In this document: piece after piece, positions 31,990 to 44,322 of the stretch
Position numbering within the stretch: position 1 is the stretch's first letter
How the letters are laid out: each line of letters starts with the position of its first letter
Origin: Thermomonas beijingensis
GTDB taxonomy: Bacteria; Pseudomonadota; Gammaproteobacteria; Xanthomonadales; Xanthomonadaceae
Assembly: GCF_020034655.1 (NCBI RefSeq)
Contig: NZ_JAIQDJ010000002.1
Location: 310,001-374,000, forward strand
Direction of reading: 5' to 3'
Length of the DNA stretch: 64,000 nucleotides
Translations under genes and position numbers: made by a program
Notes under the pieces: model-generated
Told to the model about the DNA's origin: nothing
The model's database searches: none
The model's input: the letters and a program-made list of their open reading frames with translations, nothing else

Positions 31990-32071
31990 ACCAGCCTGCG
32001 CAGCCCCGATACTGGATTGCGCCGGCGATAAATCAGGGATGCACCGGCCTGTCAGGCCCGGCGGGTGCATA

Positions 32072-32080
32072 TGGTATTCT
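32072..32080 (+). promoter_or_regulatory. Possible extended -10 promoter of clpX
   Basis: TGGTATTCT is an extended -10-like element 39 bp before the clpX start, just after a composite GC hairpin (about 32041-32070) that could terminate clpP. No -35 was recognised. Confidence 0.3.
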
Positions 32081-32118
32081 CGGGCCGAAAGCGCGGATGC
32101 GCGGCAAGTGAGTGGCGA

Positions 32119-33402
32119 ATGAGCGAAGACCGTCAGGGACGCAACACCGGCGACAACAGCAAGATCCTGTACTGCTCCTTCTGTGGAAAGAGTCAGCACG
32201 AGGTACGCAAGCTGATCGCAGGGCCCAGTGTGTTCATCTGCGATGAATGCGTGGAGTTGTGCAACGACATCATCCGCGAGGAGCTTGAGGAAAAGGCGCA
32301 GTCCAGCCGCAGTTCGCTGCCCAAGCCGCGCGAGATTCTCGAAGTACTCGATCAATACGTGATTGGCCAGCAGCGTGCGAAAAAAACGCTGGCGGTGGCG
32401 GTGTACAACCACTACAAGCGCATCGAGAGTCGACAGAAGTCGGACGACATCGAGCTGGCAAAATCCAATATCCTGCTGGTGGGCCCCACCGGCTCGGGCA
32501 AGACGCTGCTGGCGGAAACGTTGGCACGCATGCTCAATGTGCCGTTTACCATGGCCGATGCCACCACCCTGACCGAAGCCGGTTACGTCGGTGAGGACGT
32601 GGAAAACATCATTCAGAAGCTGCTGCAAAAATGCGATTACGATGTCGAAAAAGCGCAGCAGGGCATTGTGTACATCGATGAAATCGACAAGATTTCGCGC
32701 AAGAGCGAAAACCCGTCGATCACCCGCGATGTCTCTGGTGAGGGCGTACAGCAGGCGCTGCTCAAGCTGATCGAAGGCACCTTGGCCAGCGTGCCGCCGC
32801 AGGGTGGCCGCAAGCATCCGCAGCAGGAGTTCTTGCAAGTCGATACCCGCAATATCCTGTTCATTGTGGGTGGCGCGTTTGCCGGGTTGGACAAGGTGAT
32901 TCAGCAACGTTCCAGCGAATCTGGCGGGATTGGCTTTGGCGCCAAGGTCAAGAGTGCCGAACGCAAGGCAGATATCGGCCAGGTGTTGTCGCAAGTGGAA
33001 CCGGAAGACTTGATCAAGTATGGCTTGATTCCGGAATTTGTCGGCCGCTTGCCGGTGGTAGCAACGCTGGAGGAGCTGGACGAAGCGGCGCTGATCAAGA
33101 TTTTGACCGAGCCCAAAAATGCCATCACCAAGCAGTTCAAGAAATTGTTTGACATGGAGGGCGTGGAGCTGGAAATCCGTCCCGACGCGCTGGCTGCGAT
33201 TGCCAAAAAAGCAATCAAGCGCAAGACCGGTGCACGTGGCCTGCGCACCATCGTCGAATCAGTATTGTTGGACACCATGTATGACCTGCCCTCGCTGGAA
33301 AACGTCAGCAAGGTGGTGGTGGATGAATCCGTGATCGAGCACAAGTCCGAGCCATATCTGATCTACCAAAGTGCCCCGGCCAAGGTGGCAGCTGCCGATT
33401 GA
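32119..33402 (+). CDS. clpX: ATP-dependent Clp protease ATP-binding subunit ClpX
   Basis: 427 residues. The N-terminal zinc-binding domain has Cys19, Cys22, Cys41 and Cys44. Walker A GPTGSGKT is at 122-129, Walker B IVYIDEID at about 183-190, and RGLRTIVE lies in the sensor-2 region. Unfolds substrates and feeds them to ClpP. ATG at 32119; upstream in-frame start at 32065 is rejected because it adds a non-family leader across the promoter region. Ends before a strong terminator. Confidence 0.97.
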   Translation: MSEDRQGRNTGDNSKILYCSFCGKSQHEVRKLIAGPSVFICDECVELCNDIIREELEEKAQSSRSSLPKPREILEVLDQYVIGQQRAKKTLAVAVYNHYKRIESRQKSDDIELAKSNILLVGPTGSGKTLLAETLARMLNVPFTMADATTLTEAGYVGEDVENIIQKLLQKCDYDVEKAQQGIVYIDEIDKISRKSENPSITRDVSGEGVQQALLKLIEGTLASVPPQGGRKHPQQEFLQVDTRNILFIVGGAFAGLDKVIQQRSSESGGIGFGAKVKSAERKADIGQVLSQVEPEDLIKYGLIPEFVGRLPVVATLEELDEAALIKILTEPKNAITKQFKKLFDMEGVELEIRPDALAAIAKKAIKRKTGARGLRTIVESVLLDTMYDLPSLENVSKVVVDESVIEHKSEPYLIYQSAPAKVAAAD

Positions 33403-33423
33403 GTTGCCTGCCGGTGGCTCCCG

Positions 33424-33455
33424 CAAGCCGCCTTCGGGCGGCTTGTTTGTTTTTT
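33424..33455 (+). terminator. Rho-independent terminator after clpX
   Basis: CAAGCCGCC, loop TTCG, GGCGGCTTG, followed by TTTGTTTTTT: a 9-bp stem with a stable tetraloop and a long U-run. It separates clpX transcription from lon. Confidence 0.95.
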
Positions 33456-33507
33456 GGATTCGGTAACGTATTGATTTTCAGATTGTTTTTCTGTTGTTGC
33501 AAAAATG

Positions 33508-33536
33508 CTTGCAACACGGCGACAACAACCCCATAA
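33508..33536 (+). promoter_or_regulatory. Sigma-32 (RpoH)-type heat-shock promoter of lon
   Basis: CTTGCAA (33508-33514), 14-bp spacer, CCCCATAA (33529-33536). This matches the RpoH consensus CTTGAAA/CCCCATNT with one change in the -35 and usual spacing. It lies 45 bp upstream of the lon ATG, after the clpX terminator, so lon can respond to heat shock independently of clpX. Confidence 0.85.
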
Positions 33537-33581
33537 ACGAGTCAGGCATTGTGATTGCAGTGCCGCACCAGGAGATCTTGC

Positions 33582-36044
33582 ATGTCTGCCCCTACTGACT
33601 CTACTGCCCACATCCTCCCAGTGTTGCCGCTGCGTGACGTGGTGGTGTTCCCGCATATGGTGATCCCGCTGTTCGTGGGGCGCGAAAAATCCATTCGCGC
33701 ACTCGATATTGCCGTGGAAGGGGATAAACGCATTTTGCTGGTGGCGCAGACCTCCCCGGAGACCGACGACCCTGGTGCCACCGATCTGCACTCGGTGGGT
33801 ACTTTGGCGCAGGTGCTGCAACTTCTGAAGTTGCCGGATGGCACCATCAAGGTGCTGGTGGAGGGCGTGACGCGCGCGCGCGTACAGCACGTGCATGCGC
33901 ATGATGGTGCGCTATTTGCCGATGCGCAGGATGTGCCTGTCCCGATCAGCCGCGAGCCGCGTGAAGTCCAGGCCATCGGGCGCACGCTGCTGGCGCTGTT
34001 TGAGCAGTACATCAAGACCAATCGCAAATTGCCGCCGGAGCTGCTGCAAACCTTGGCCGGGATTGAAGAGCCCGAGCGCCTGGCCGATACCGTGGCTGCG
34101 CATCTGGGCGTGCGTCTTGCCGATAAGCAAAAACTGCTGGAAACCCTGGATACCGCTGAGCGCTTGGAATTGTTGGTGGGGTTGGTAGAGGGTGAAATTG
34201 ATGTGCAGCAGATGGAAAAGCGCATTCGCGGGCGGGTCAAGACGCAGATGGAAAAAAGCCAGCGCGAGTACTACCTCAACGAGCAGATGAAGGCTATCCA
34301 GAAAGAGCTGGGTGAGCTGGATGAAGCGCCCAATGAACTGGAAGAAATCGCCAAGAAAATTGCTGCTGCCAAGATGCCCAAGGCGGTGGAAACCAAAGCC
34401 AAGACCGAGCTCGCCAAGCTCAAGCAGATGTCACCGATGTCGGCCGAGGCGGGTGTGGTGCGCAATTACTTGGATTGGTTATTGGGCGTGCCGTGGGACG
34501 TGCGCAGCAAGGTGCGCAAGAATTTGAAGGCCGCGCAAGACACGCTGGATGCAGACCATTACGGGTTGGAGAAGGTCAAGGACCGCATCCTGGAATATTT
34601 GGCGGTGCAGTCACGGGTCTCGAAAATGAAGGGCCCCATCTTGTGCTTGGTGGGGCCGCCTGGCGTGGGCAAAACCTCGCTGGGGCAAAGTATTGCCAAG
34701 GCCACCAACCGCAAATTCGTGCGCATGGCACTCGGTGGCGTGCGTGATGAAGCCGAGATTCGCGGCCATCGGCGCACGTATGTGGGCTCGATGCCCGGCC
34801 GGATCGTGCAGAATCTGAACAAGGCGGGTAGTAAGAATCCGCTGTTCATGCTCGACGAAATCGACAAGATGTCGATGGACTTCCGTGGCGATCCTTCTTC
34901 GGCCCTGCTGGAAGTGTTGGATCCCGAGCAAAATCACGCCTTCAACGACCACTACCTGGAAGTTGATCTGGATTTGTCCGAAGTGATGTTCGTGGCAACG
35001 TCCAATTCAATGAACATTCCAGGTCCATTGCTCGATCGCATGGAGGTGATCCGGATTCCGGGTTACACCGAGGAAGAAAAGCTCAATATCGCCAGCCGCT
35101 ATCTGGTGCCCAAGCAGATCAAGGCCAACGGTCTGCGTGAGGCTGAGTTGGTGATTGCCGAGGCGGCGATTACCGACATCATTCGTTATTACACGCGGGA
35201 ATCAGGCGTGCGCAACCTTGAGCGCGAGCTGGCCAAGATTGCCCGCAAAGTGGTCAAGGATATTGCGTTGCAAGGCCCGAAGGTCAAAGGCAGCACGCCC
35301 AAGACGATCACCGTGAATGGCAAGAACCTGGCCAAGTATCTGGGGGTGCAGCGCTTTGATTTTGGCCGTGCCGAAGCAGAGAACGAAATCGGCCTGGTCA
35401 CCGGCTTGGCATGGACCGAAGTGGGGGGCGATCTGTTGCAAGTCGAGTCCACTTTGGTGCCGGGCAAGGGGCAGGTCATCCTGACCGGGCAGTTGGGCGA
35501 TGTGATGAAAGAATCGGCATCGGCGGCGCTGTCGGTGGTGCGCGCGCGCGCGGCGCAACTGGGCATCGAAATTGATTTCCTGCACAAGCACGATGTGCAT
35601 GTGCATGTGCCCGATGGCGCCACACCGAAGGATGGCCCCAGTGCAGGTATTGCAATGGCCACCGCGCTGGTGTCGATGCTGACCAAAGTGCCAGTGCGGC
35701 ATGATCTGGCGATGACCGGCGAGATCACCTTGCGTGGCCGTGTAAGCGCCATTGGTGGGTTGAAAGAGAAATTGCTGGCGGCTTTGCGTGGTGGGATCAA
35801 GACGGTGCTGATCCCGGAGGAAAACCGCAAGGATCTTGCCGACCTGCCGGCGACAGTGACCCGGAACTTGAAGATCGTGCCGGTGAAATGGATCGACGAA
35901 GTGCTGGAGCTTGCGCTGGTGCAACCGGCTCCAGCACGCAAGACGGCTGGCAAGGCGGCGGCCAAAACGCCCGCTGTGCGCGTGCGGGCCGCAGTGCCAA
36001 AAGGCAGGGGGAAGGGCACCACCCGCCCTTCGCTCAAGCACTGA
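33582..36044 (+). CDS. lon: ATP-dependent protease Lon
   Basis: 820 residues. N-terminal LON substrate-binding domain ([20 protein letters not shown]), coiled region, AAA+ domain with Walker A GPPGVGKT at 358-365 and LDEIDKM, and the C-terminal protease with the Ser687 (DGPSAG) and Lys730 (GLKEK) dyad, spaced 43 residues as in Escherichia coli. The last ~40 residues are Lys/Ala-rich and not part of the core. The ATG at 33582 has AGGAG upstream. Removes misfolded and regulatory proteins in the cytosol. Confidence 0.97.
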   Translation: MSAPTDSTAHILPVLPLRDVVVFPHMVIPLFVGREKSIRALDIAVEGDKRILLVAQTSPETDDPGATDLHSVGTLAQVLQLLKLPDGTIKVLVEGVTRARVQHVHAHDGALFADAQDVPVPISREPREVQAIGRTLLALFEQYIKTNRKLPPELLQTLAGIEEPERLADTVAAHLGVRLADKQKLLETLDTAERLELLVGLVEGEIDVQQMEKRIRGRVKTQMEKSQREYYLNEQMKAIQKELGELDEAPNELEEIAKKIAAAKMPKAVETKAKTELAKLKQMSPMSAEAGVVRNYLDWLLGVPWDVRSKVRKNLKAAQDTLDADHYGLEKVKDRILEYLAVQSRVSKMKGPILCLVGPPGVGKTSLGQSIAKATNRKFVRMALGGVRDEAEIRGHRRTYVGSMPGRIVQNLNKAGSKNPLFMLDEIDKMSMDFRGDPSSALLEVLDPEQNHAFNDHYLEVDLDLSEVMFVATSNSMNIPGPLLDRMEVIRIPGYTEEEKLNIASRYLVPKQIKANGLREAELVIAEAAITDIIRYYTRESGVRNLERELAKIARKVVKDIALQGPKVKGSTPKTITVNGKNLAKYLGVQRFDFGRAEAENEIGLVTGLAWTEVGGDLLQVESTLVPGKGQVILTGQLGDVMKESASAALSVVRARAAQLGIEIDFLHKHDVHVHVPDGATPKDGPSAGIAMATALVSMLTKVPVRHDLAMTGEITLRGRVSAIGGLKEKLLAALRGGIKTVLIPEENRKDLADLPATVTRNLKIVPVKWIDEVLELALVQPAPARKTAGKAAAKTPAVRVRAAVPKGRGKGTTRPSLKH

Positions 36045-36110
36045 ATATGGGGAAAATGCGACCTGATCCCAAATGAACCGCTGAAACCCGCACCAGAGCT
36101 TGTTTTCGTG

Positions 36111-36139
36111 TTGCATGCAGGAAATGGCACTGGTATAAA
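36111..36139 (+). promoter_or_regulatory. Sigma-70 promoter of hupB
   Basis: TTGCAT (36111-36116), 17-bp spacer, TATAAA (36134-36139), with an extended TG before the -10. Predicts a transcript start near 36146 and a 5-prime leader of about 115 nt for hupB, so the HU gene can be expressed separately from lon. Confidence 0.8.
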
Positions 36140-36261
36140 GTTTGGCAACCGTGGCGTGCACCTGTTCTCGCTGCGGTAAGCCCAAAGCACAGGCAGGGGA
36201 GCGCCTTTATTTTGGTCAACCGATTTCTTGCACCAACAACCGCAACGGAGCCAATACACCA

Positions 36262-36534
36262 ATGAACAAAGCTGATTTCATCGAAGCCGTAGCCGATGGC
36301 GCTGAACTGACCAAGGCCGATGCCGGCCGTGCTGTCGATGCGATGATCGCTGCCGTTACCAAGGCCCTCAAGAAGGGCGACACCGTGACCCTCGTGGGCT
36401 TCGGTACCTTCTCGGTTCGCAAGCGCGGCGCCCGCACCGGCCGCAACCCGCGTACTGGCGACACCATCAAGATCAAGGCCTCCAAGAACCCCGCATTCAA
36501 GGCAGGCAAGGCATTGAAGGACGCGGTCAACTGA
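36262..36534 (+). CDS. hupB: DNA-binding protein HU-beta
   Basis: 90 residues, exactly HU size. [11 protein letters not shown] starts the dimer helices; [21 protein letters not shown] forms the beta-arm with the intercalating proline region. Nucleoid-associated, bends DNA. GGAG lies upstream of the ATG at 36262. The longer in-frame extension from 36142 reads through the leader and is rejected. A strong terminator follows. Confidence 0.96.
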   Translation: MNKADFIEAVADGAELTKADAGRAVDAMIAAVTKALKKGDTVTLVGFGTFSVRKRGARTGRNPRTGDTIKIKASKNPAFKAGKALKDAVN

Positions 36535-36554
36535 TCGCAGCGCAAAGTTTTCGC

Positions 36555-36585
36555 GCAAAAGCCCGGCTAAATGCCGGGCTTTTGC
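36555..36585 (+). terminator. Terminator after hupB
   Basis: GCAAAAGCCCGGC, loop TAAAT, GCCGGGCTTTTGC: a perfect 13-bp stem whose 3-prime arm includes TTTT, followed by ATTTTGG. Confidence 0.9.
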
Positions 36586-36633
36586 ATTTTGGTGGTTTCG
36601 CTGCGCGCACTGGCCTGCGATAATGTCGGCTCC

Positions 36634-36708
36634 GGGCACTTAGCTCAGCGGTAGAGCGGCTCCTTTACACGGAGCGGGTCGGGGGTTCGATCCCCTCAGT
36701 GCCCACCA
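36634..36708 (+). tRNA. tRNA-Val (TAC)
   Basis: 75 nt with CCA. Acceptor GGGCACT pairs with AGTGCCC; anticodon stem-loop GCTCC-TTTACAC-GGAGC gives TAC. A GATAAT about 10 bp upstream may be its -10. Confidence 0.97.
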
Positions 36709-36728
36709 GATGTGTAGTCGTGATCCAG

Positions 36729-36766
36729 ACCGGATGTCCAATTCACATTGGGCATCCGGTTTTTTT
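36729..36766 (+). terminator. Terminator after tRNA-Val
   Basis: ACCGGATGTCCAAT (36729-36742), loop TCAC, ATTGGGCATCCGGT (36747-36760), then a run of T. One G-U pair in a 14-bp stem. Confidence 0.92.
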
Positions 36767-36886
36767 ATGGCACAAAGACCGAAGATTTGCGCTGCAGCAT
36801 TTCAATGCTGTTACATTTGCTGCAATGCGGCATCTTTCCGCCGTTAGCCCGTTTTCATCGTCCCCATCGGGGTCACGGATCAGCCC

Positions 36887-37996
36887 TTGAACACCTTCGG
36901 CCATCTGCTGCGCGTCACCACTTTTGGCGAGTCGCATGGGCCGGCCATCGGCTGCGTCCTCGACGGCTGCCCGCCCGGCATCGCCATCGCGCCGGAAGAC
37001 TTCGCGCATGACCTCGCACGCCGTGCCACCGGCAAGACCCGCCATACCTCGGCGCGGCACGAAGCGGACGAGGTCGAAATCCTCAGCGGCGTGTATGAAG
37101 GCGTCACCACCGGCACGCCGATCGCGCTGCTGATTCGCAACACCGACCAGCGCAGCAAGGACTACGCGAAGATCGCCGCGCAGTTCCGCCCCGGCCATGC
37201 CGACTACAGCTATTGGCAGAAGTACGGCACCCGCGATCCGCGCGGCGGCGGGCGCAGCAGCGCGCGCGAGACCACACTGCGCGTGGCTGCCGCGGTCATC
37301 GCCAAGAAGTGGTTGGTCCAGCGTGGCGTCACCGTGCGCGGCTGCATGACCCAGATCGGCGATGTCGTGCCACGTTTGCACGACTGGAGCGCGGTGGAAG
37401 GCAATCCGTTCTTCTGGCCTTGCGCAGAGCAGGTGGCCGAGCTGGAAAGCTACATGGACGCGCTGCGCAAGTCCGGCGATTCGGTCGGCGCGAAGGTCAT
37501 GGCGGTGGCCGATGGCGTGCCGCCTGGCTGGGGCGAGCCGATCTACGGCAAGTTGGACGGTGAGCTGGCAGCGGCGATGATGTCGATCAACGCGGTCAAG
37601 GGCGTGGAGATCGGCGATGGTTTTGCTTCGGTGGCGCAATTGGGCAGCGTGCACCGCGATGTGATGACGCCGGATGGCTTCCTGAGCAACCATGCCGGCG
37701 GCATCCTCGGCGGTATTTCCACCGGGCAACAGATTTCGGTATCGGTGGCCTTCAAACCCACGTCCAGCTTGCGGCTGCCGGTGCAAGGGTTGGACGTGGA
37801 CGGCCACGTGGTGGATGTGGTCACCACCGGCCGCCACGACCCCTGCGTCGGCATCCGCGCAACCCCTATTTGCGAGGCGATGCTGGCGCTGGTGCTGATG
37901 GATCAAGCGTTGCGTCATCGTGCGCAGTGTGGCGACGTGGGTGAGATGTCCCCGCGCATTGCCGGCAACATCAACATTACCGGCGCGAAACGATAG
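36887..37996 (+). CDS. aroC: Chorismate synthase
   Basis: 369 residues. The start appears to be a TTG at 36887: it is the only start codon that keeps the family N-terminus ([22 protein letters not shown]), and no ATG or GTG is available upstream in this frame. [15 protein letters not shown] and the late GVGIRATP-like region (CVGIRATPI) are family motifs. Converts EPSP to chorismate using reduced FMN; the product feeds the trp genes found 5 kb downstream. Follows the tRNA-Val terminator. Confidence 0.93.
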   Translation: MNTFGHLLRVTTFGESHGPAIGCVLDGCPPGIAIAPEDFAHDLARRATGKTRHTSARHEADEVEILSGVYEGVTTGTPIALLIRNTDQRSKDYAKIAAQFRPGHADYSYWQKYGTRDPRGGGRSSARETTLRVAAAVIAKKWLVQRGVTVRGCMTQIGDVVPRLHDWSAVEGNPFFWPCAEQVAELESYMDALRKSGDSVGAKVMAVADGVPPGWGEPIYGKLDGELAAAMMSINAVKGVEIGDGFASVAQLGSVHRDVMTPDGFLSNHAGGILGGISTGQQISVSVAFKPTSSLRLPVQGLDVDGHVVDVVTTGRHDPCVGIRATPICEAMLALVLMDQALRHRAQCGDVGEMSPRIAGNINITGAKR

Positions 37997-38119
37997 CGGC
38001 GCGCCGCCGGCTTAGCCCCCCACGGGCAGCGACGCGCCGCAGGCAATACCGCACACGAGCTTGGTTTCCTTCTGTCGGCGCAGGCTGCGCCGCACTCAAA
38101 ATTTCAAAGGCAAAGAGTC

Positions 38120-39160
38120 ATGAGCAACAAGTACAAGGTCGCGGTGGTGGGTGCCACTGGCGCCGTGGGTGAGGTCATGTTGTCGATCCTGGCCGAACGC
38201 AAGTTCCCGATCAGCGAATTGGTGGCATTGGCCAGCGAACGTTCTGCCGGCAGCCATATCGATTTTGGTGATGACGAGGTACTGGTGCAGGACTTGGCCA
38301 ACTTCGACCCGTCCAGTGTCGATATCGCACTGTTCTCGGCCGGTGGCGCGACCAGCAAGGAATACGCACCGAAATTCGCCGCCGCCGGCGCGGTGGTGAT
38401 CGACAATTCTTCCACCTTCCGCTACGACGATGATGTGCCGCTGGTGGTGAGTGAAGTCAATCCTGACGCAGCAAAAAACCGCCCGCGCGGCATTATTGCC
38501 AATCCCAATTGCTCCACCATGCAACTGATGCCGGTGCTGGCACCGATCCATCGCGAATACGGCATCGAGCGCGTCAATGTGGCGACCTATCAGTCGGTGT
38601 CCGGCGGTGGCCGCAGCGCGATGGAAGAGTTGGGCAGGCAAACCGCCGAGCTCCTGAGTTTTCAGGACATCGAACCGAAAAAGTTTCCGGTGCAGATCGC
38701 CTTCAATCTGATTCCGCATATCGACGAATTCCAGCCCAACGGCTACACCAAGGAAGAAATGAAGTTGGTGTGGGAAACCCAGAAAATCCTGGGGGACAGC
38801 ACGATCCAGGTGAACCCCACCGCAGTGCGCGTGCCGGTGTTCTTCGGGCATTCCGAAGCGGTGAATATCGAAACCAAACACAAAATCACGGTCGAGCAGG
38901 CGCGTGCGCTGCTGGGCAAGGCGGCAGGGGTGGAAGTGGTGGATGAGCACAAGGCCGGCGGCTACCCAACCCCCGTCACCCATGCCTCCGGCAAGGATCC
39001 GGTGTTTGTGGGCCGCATCCGTGAGGATTTTTCGCACCCGCGCGGGCTCAATTTGTGGGTGGTGGCCGACAACATACGCAAGGGTGCGGCGCTCAATGCG
39101 GTGCAGATTGCCGAACTATTAGTGGCAGAAGGCTTGCCGCCGAAGGCCACTGGGGGCTAG
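38120..39160 (+). CDS. asd: Aspartate-semialdehyde dehydrogenase
   Basis: 346 residues. NADP-binding VAVVGATGAVGEVM at the N-terminus, catalytic Cys131 in ANPNCSTMQL, and late His/Arg motif region (GRIREDFSHPRGLN). Reduces aspartyl phosphate made by LysAC, so it is the next step of the DAP/lysine, threonine and methionine branch although it is 30 kb away. The 123 bp after aroC contain only a tight GC palindrome (38076-38092) of unclear role. First gene of asd-fimV-truA-trpF. Confidence 0.96.
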   Translation: MSNKYKVAVVGATGAVGEVMLSILAERKFPISELVALASERSAGSHIDFGDDEVLVQDLANFDPSSVDIALFSAGGATSKEYAPKFAAAGAVVIDNSSTFRYDDDVPLVVSEVNPDAAKNRPRGIIANPNCSTMQLMPVLAPIHREYGIERVNVATYQSVSGGGRSAMEELGRQTAELLSFQDIEPKKFPVQIAFNLIPHIDEFQPNGYTKEEMKLVWETQKILGDSTIQVNPTAVRVPVFFGHSEAVNIETKHKITVEQARALLGKAAGVEVVDEHKAGGYPTPVTHASGKDPVFVGRIREDFSHPRGLNLWVVADNIRKGAALNAVQIAELLVAEGLPPKATGG

Positions 39161-39194
39161 AGTCGCAACGCCTACTAGCGGGGATGGAGAGCGT

Positions 39195-41342
39195 GTGAAT
39201 CGAGCATTGCGCACAGCGGTGATGACCGCGTTGTTACTGGCGGCGGGAAATAGCTGGGCACTTGGGCTGGGCCAAATTCAGGTCAAGAGCAAGCGTAATC
39301 AACCGTTAGTAGCAGAAATTCCCATCATCTCCACCACCCCAGGCGAGCTGGCTGCGCTGCAAGCACGGCTGGCCTCTCCGGAGACGTTTCGCCGTATCGG
39401 GCTGTCGCCTCCCAGCGGGGCGGCTGCAGATTTGCAGTTCAGCTTAGGCAGCGATAGCAAGGGGCGCCCGGTGATTCGCGTCACCACGCTCAAGCCGGTG
39501 GATCAAGGCGCGCTCAATTTCCTGGTTGAAGTCGATTGGGGCACCGGCCGGCTGGTGCGCGAATATTCGGCTTTGGTAGATACCCCCGACACCGCTGCTG
39601 CCGGAGTGCAGCCGTCAGTGCAGTTGCCGCAGGCCCCGGCGGCGAATTTGGTGCAACGCCCGCAACCTGCGTTGCCGGCCCCGCTTGCCCCAGCGGCGGC
39701 CCCTGCGCCAGTTGCTGCTGCAACCCAGGCAAGCACGGCACCCGCCCAACCTGTTCCTGCTGCGTCCCCGCCAGAGCCCTTGCCTGCGCCAACCGCAAAC
39801 ATCGCACCAGTTCCTGCATCGATACCTGTACCGCCAACACCGGTGCCTCCACCAGCAGCACCAGTGGCAGCAGCCAGTGCGCCGACAGAGGCGCAGTATG
39901 GCCCGGTCAAGCGCGGTGAAACCCTGTCGAAAATTGTTGGTGCGGTTGGTTTGCGATCTGCATTTAGCCTTGACCAGTCGATGTTGGCGCTGTTGCGCGC
40001 AAACCCAGAGGCATTCCTGGGTGATGACGTGAATCGCCTGCGCAGCGGGGCGATTTTGCGTGTCCCCGGGCATGACGATGTCGCCAAGATCGATGCCGAC
40101 GAGGCCACTCAGGTGGTACGCCAGCAGATGCAGCAGTGGCAGCAGGCACGTCATGCGGTGCGGCTGTCAGAGGAGACCGTTGCCACGCAGGCGGAGCCCA
40201 CCCGTAAGCCTGCTGATAGTGCCGCTACAGCAGATGCCACCGAACCCAAGCAAGCGCCGGCGCACACGTCTGTTACCAAGAACGTTGCAACCGTCTCGCG
40301 CAAACCCGCTGCGTCCAGCAAACCCGCAACGGCGGCCAATCCACCTGCGCCAGAACACGCGCAGGCCAAACTACAGCGTCGAAACGAAGCGCGGTTGCAA
40401 ATCGTGCCACCCACGGGGCCGGGCAAGGCCACAGGTATGAAGTCCGGCACCGACGCCGGCGGGAAGGGCAGCATGTTGCAACAAGAATTGCGTCAGCGTG
40501 ACGAAGATATCGCCGCAAAAACGGCCGAAATTGGCGAGTTGAAAGAGCGCGTGGCTTCGCTCGAAAAACTCAAGGACGAGCAGCAAAAGCTCATCGCGCT
40601 GAAAGACACGGAATTGGCCACTGCACAGGCGCACCTGGCACAAGCCAACCAGGCACAAGCCCAAGCACAAGCGCAGGCACAAGCGCAGGCACAAACACCG
40701 GCCAAGCCGCAAACCGCAGCGCCAGTAGCCGCAACCACCACGAGCCAACAACCCGCGCCTGCACCTGATGCGCCCAAGCACAAGGCAATGCCCTATGTCT
40801 GGGGCGGGGTCGGTTTTGCTGCACTGGCGCTGTTGGCTTGGCTATTGGCAGGCCGCCGCAAGCCTGCTGCCACTCCGGTGCGCCGCAGTGTGTTTGACAG
40901 CGAAGCGCTGGCGGCCAGCATGGTGGCAATGACGACACCTGAGGACACGGCGGAGACTGCGGCAGAGCCCATCTTCAAGCCGATCGCCGGCGACGCTGTG
41001 CAAGCGGCTGAAGTTGGGAGTACAGCGCCGACGCCGGCACGCACCGACACACCCGCGTGGCATTCGGGCTGGGTCAAGGCCGAGCCCGAGCCGGAGCCTG
41101 CCGCACCTGCAGCGGACGCTCAAGCCGCTGTGCAATCCAATCCGGTCGCTGCGCCAGCCGCAGCGACAACTGAAGCAGCGCCAGCACATGCCAGCATCGA
41201 GCAGCGCTTCAAGCTAGTGGACGCGTTCCTCGATATGGGCGATAAAACTTCGGCGCAGCAGATCCTAGCCGAGTTGTTGAACGACGAGGATGATGCTGCC
41301 AGCGAGAAAGCGGGCCGCATGCTGAGCAAGTTGATGGGCTGA
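39195..41342 (+). CDS. fimV: FimV-family peptidoglycan-binding motility protein
   Basis: 715 residues from a GTG with GGAG just upstream. Signal peptide to about residue 23 ([10 protein letters not shown]), the conserved FimV N-terminal domain ([16 protein letters not shown]), Pro/Ala-rich linker, LysM-like domain near 235-295 ([13 protein letters not shown]), coiled segment, a Gln/Ala repeat near 483-500, a membrane helix near 533-552, and the acidic FimV C-terminal domain ([22 protein letters not shown]). In Pseudomonas, FimV helps assemble the type IV pilus secretin and positions cAMP signalling. Shorter than the Pseudomonas protein, mainly in the cytoplasmic part. Confidence 0.9.
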   Translation: MNRALRTAVMTALLLAAGNSWALGLGQIQVKSKRNQPLVAEIPIISTTPGELAALQARLASPETFRRIGLSPPSGAAADLQFSLGSDSKGRPVIRVTTLKPVDQGALNFLVEVDWGTGRLVREYSALVDTPDTAAAGVQPSVQLPQAPAANLVQRPQPALPAPLAPAAAPAPVAAATQASTAPAQPVPAASPPEPLPAPTANIAPVPASIPVPPTPVPPPAAPVAAASAPTEAQYGPVKRGETLSKIVGAVGLRSAFSLDQSMLALLRANPEAFLGDDVNRLRSGAILRVPGHDDVAKIDADEATQVVRQQMQQWQQARHAVRLSEETVATQAEPTRKPADSAATADATEPKQAPAHTSVTKNVATVSRKPAASSKPATAANPPAPEHAQAKLQRRNEARLQIVPPTGPGKATGMKSGTDAGGKGSMLQQELRQRDEDIAAKTAEIGELKERVASLEKLKDEQQKLIALKDTELATAQAHLAQANQAQAQAQAQAQAQAQTPAKPQTAAPVAATTTSQQPAPAPDAPKHKAMPYVWGGVGFAALALLAWLLAGRRKPAATPVRRSVFDSEALAASMVAMTTPEDTAETAAEPIFKPIAGDAVQAAEVGSTAPTPARTDTPAWHSGWVKAEPEPEPAAPAADAQAAVQSNPVAAPAAATTEAAPAHASIEQRFKLVDAFLDMGDKTSAQQILAELLNDEDDAASEKAGRMLSKLMG
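40641..40695 (+). repeat. Gln-Ala codon repeat in fimV
   Basis: A low-complexity tract built of CAAGC/CACAAGC-like units encodes about eight successive Gln-Ala pairs. Such tracts can vary in length by slippage; here it lies just before the membrane helix. Confidence 0.7.
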
Positions 41343-41359
41343 GGGTTGCCACAAACGCA

Positions 41360-42145
41360 ATGCGCCTTGCTCTTGGTATCGAATACGACGGCAGCGGCTT
41401 TTCTGGCTGGCAGCGGCTGACTGCTGCCGGCACCCTGGTGCCCGATGGCAGCCTGCAAACAGCGCTGGAGATCGCGCTGTCGCGGGTCGCTGGTGCGCCG
41501 ATTGATACCGTGTGCGCAGGCCGCACCGATGCAGGTGTGCACGGGCAATGCCAAGTGGTGCATTTTGATACCGAAGCGTTGCGGGATAGTCGTGGCTGGG
41601 TTTTGGGCGCTACCACCAACCTGCCACCGACGATGGCGGTGCGTTGGTGTGTACCGGTGGCCGACGATTTCAGCGCGCGTTTTTCGGCGTGCGCGCGCAG
41701 TTATCGCTATCGCATTCTCAACCGGGCGGTGCGGCCCGGCTTGCAGCGCCAGTATTTGAGCTGGGAACGCATGCCGCTGGATGCAGCAGCCATGCATGCG
41801 GCGGCGCAGGCATTGCTGGGTGAACAGGATTTTTCCGCGTTCCGTAGCGCGCAATGCCAAGCCAGTCATGCACGCCGCAATGTGCACACCATCCAGGTGC
41901 AGCGTAGTGGTGATGAAGTGGTGGTGGACGTGCAAGCCAACGCGTTCTTGCACCACATGGTGCGCAATTTCGTGGGATCACTGTTGGTAGTTGGGCGCGG
42001 CGAGCGTGCGCCGGAGTGGATCGCACAATTGTTGGCGGGCCGCAATCGCACCGTGGCCGGTCCCACCGCGCCATCCGCGGGGCTGTTGTTTCTTGGGCCG
42101 AAATACCCCGTCGAATGCCGGCTGCCAGCCGAGGTTACGCTGTGA
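41360..42145 (+). CDS. truA: tRNA pseudouridine(38-40) synthase
   Basis: 261 residues. [16 protein letters not shown] at the start and catalytic Asp57 in [25 protein letters not shown] is the conserved later segment. Modifies U38-U40 in the anticodon arm. Its stop overlaps the trpF start (GTGA). Confidence 0.95.
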   Translation: MRLALGIEYDGSGFSGWQRLTAAGTLVPDGSLQTALEIALSRVAGAPIDTVCAGRTDAGVHGQCQVVHFDTEALRDSRGWVLGATTNLPPTMAVRWCVPVADDFSARFSACARSYRYRILNRAVRPGLQRQYLSWERMPLDAAAMHAAAQALLGEQDFSAFRSAQCQASHARRNVHTIQVQRSGDEVVVDVQANAFLHHMVRNFVGSLLVVGRGERAPEWIAQLLAGRNRTVAGPTAPSAGLLFLGPKYPVECRLPAEVTL

Positions 42146-42795
42146 CAGATAGGGCGACGCGCATCAAGTTATGCGGCATGACGCGTAGCGAGGATGTGCA
42201 GTTGGCGGTGGCTTTGCAGGTGGATTTCATTGGCCTGATTTTTGCCACACGCAGTCCACGCAAGCTGGCGCTGACGCAGGCTGCCGACCTGCGTGTATTG
42301 GTGCCGCCAAGTACGCGGGTGGTGGCCTTGTTGATGAACAACGCACGCCACGATATCGACGCCATAATCGCCCGCACGCAACCGGATTTGCTGCAATTCC
42401 ATGGCGACGAGGAGGCGGAGTTTTGCGCCAGCTTCGGGCTGCCGTATTTCAAGGCAATCGCGATGGGCGATACGGCCGATCCGCTGCCCGCCATGGCGGC
42501 GTTTCCCGGTGCGTCAGGCTTTGTGCTGGATGGTCATGGTGCAGGCGAGCAGGGCGGTAGTGGCAAGCGCTTTGACTGGTCAAGGTTGCCACGTGATCAA
42601 CAGACCCCCATTTTGTTGGCGGGGGGTCTGAACGCCTGCAATGTGGCGCAGGCATTGCGCACGGCGCAGCCGTGGGGGGTGGATATTGCCAGTGGTATTG
42701 AAGTCGCGCCGGGGCAAAAGGATGCTGCCGCGATGCGCCGGTTTGTGGCGGCAGTGCGCGCCGAGGATGCCGCACATCAGGCGGCGATCGGTTAG
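42142..42795 (+). CDS. trpF: Phosphoribosylanthranilate isomerase
   Basis: 217 residues from the GTG overlapping the truA stop. The catalytic cysteine lies in IKLCGMTR (about 8-15) and the general acid aspartate near [15 protein letters not shown] forms a phosphate-binding loop. Tryptophan pathway step 3. The longer in-frame extension from 42016 overlaps truA and is rejected. Confidence 0.94.
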   Translation: MTDRATRIKLCGMTRSEDVQLAVALQVDFIGLIFATRSPRKLALTQAADLRVLVPPSTRVVALLMNNARHDIDAIIARTQPDLLQFHGDEEAEFCASFGLPYFKAIAMGDTADPLPAMAAFPGASGFVLDGHGAGEQGGSGKRFDWSRLPRDQQTPILLAGGLNACNVAQALRTAQPWGVDIASGIEVAPGQKDAAAMRRFVAAVRAEDAAHQAAIG

Positions 42796-42996
42796 GCTAT
42801 ACACACTCATGAATTCATCGTTTCGACCTGCTGCCCCGTTTGGACGCTCTTTGCGGCGTTGGCGGCGCGTGCCTGCGGCAGCAGTGAGATAAGTCCACCA
42901 GTTTCCTGTTGCCAACGGAACCGGCTTTCGACTTCCAGCATTATTCGCGCAGGCGACATTCGCCACAGGCGCACAGGTATTTCCGGAGACTTTCGC

Positions 42997-44235
<1,239 letters not shown>

Positions 44236-44322
44236 AGCGTGCCGGAGATCGCCATTTGGACTGCGCGCCGCTTTCGGCGACAATACGCGGTCAATTTCAC
44301 CCTTAACAGCAGGAGTCTGGCC

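Noticed and set aside
38076-38092. CGGCGCAG/CTGCGCCG palindrome upstream of asd
   Set aside because: Arms are almost adjacent, with no U-run and no known operator match.
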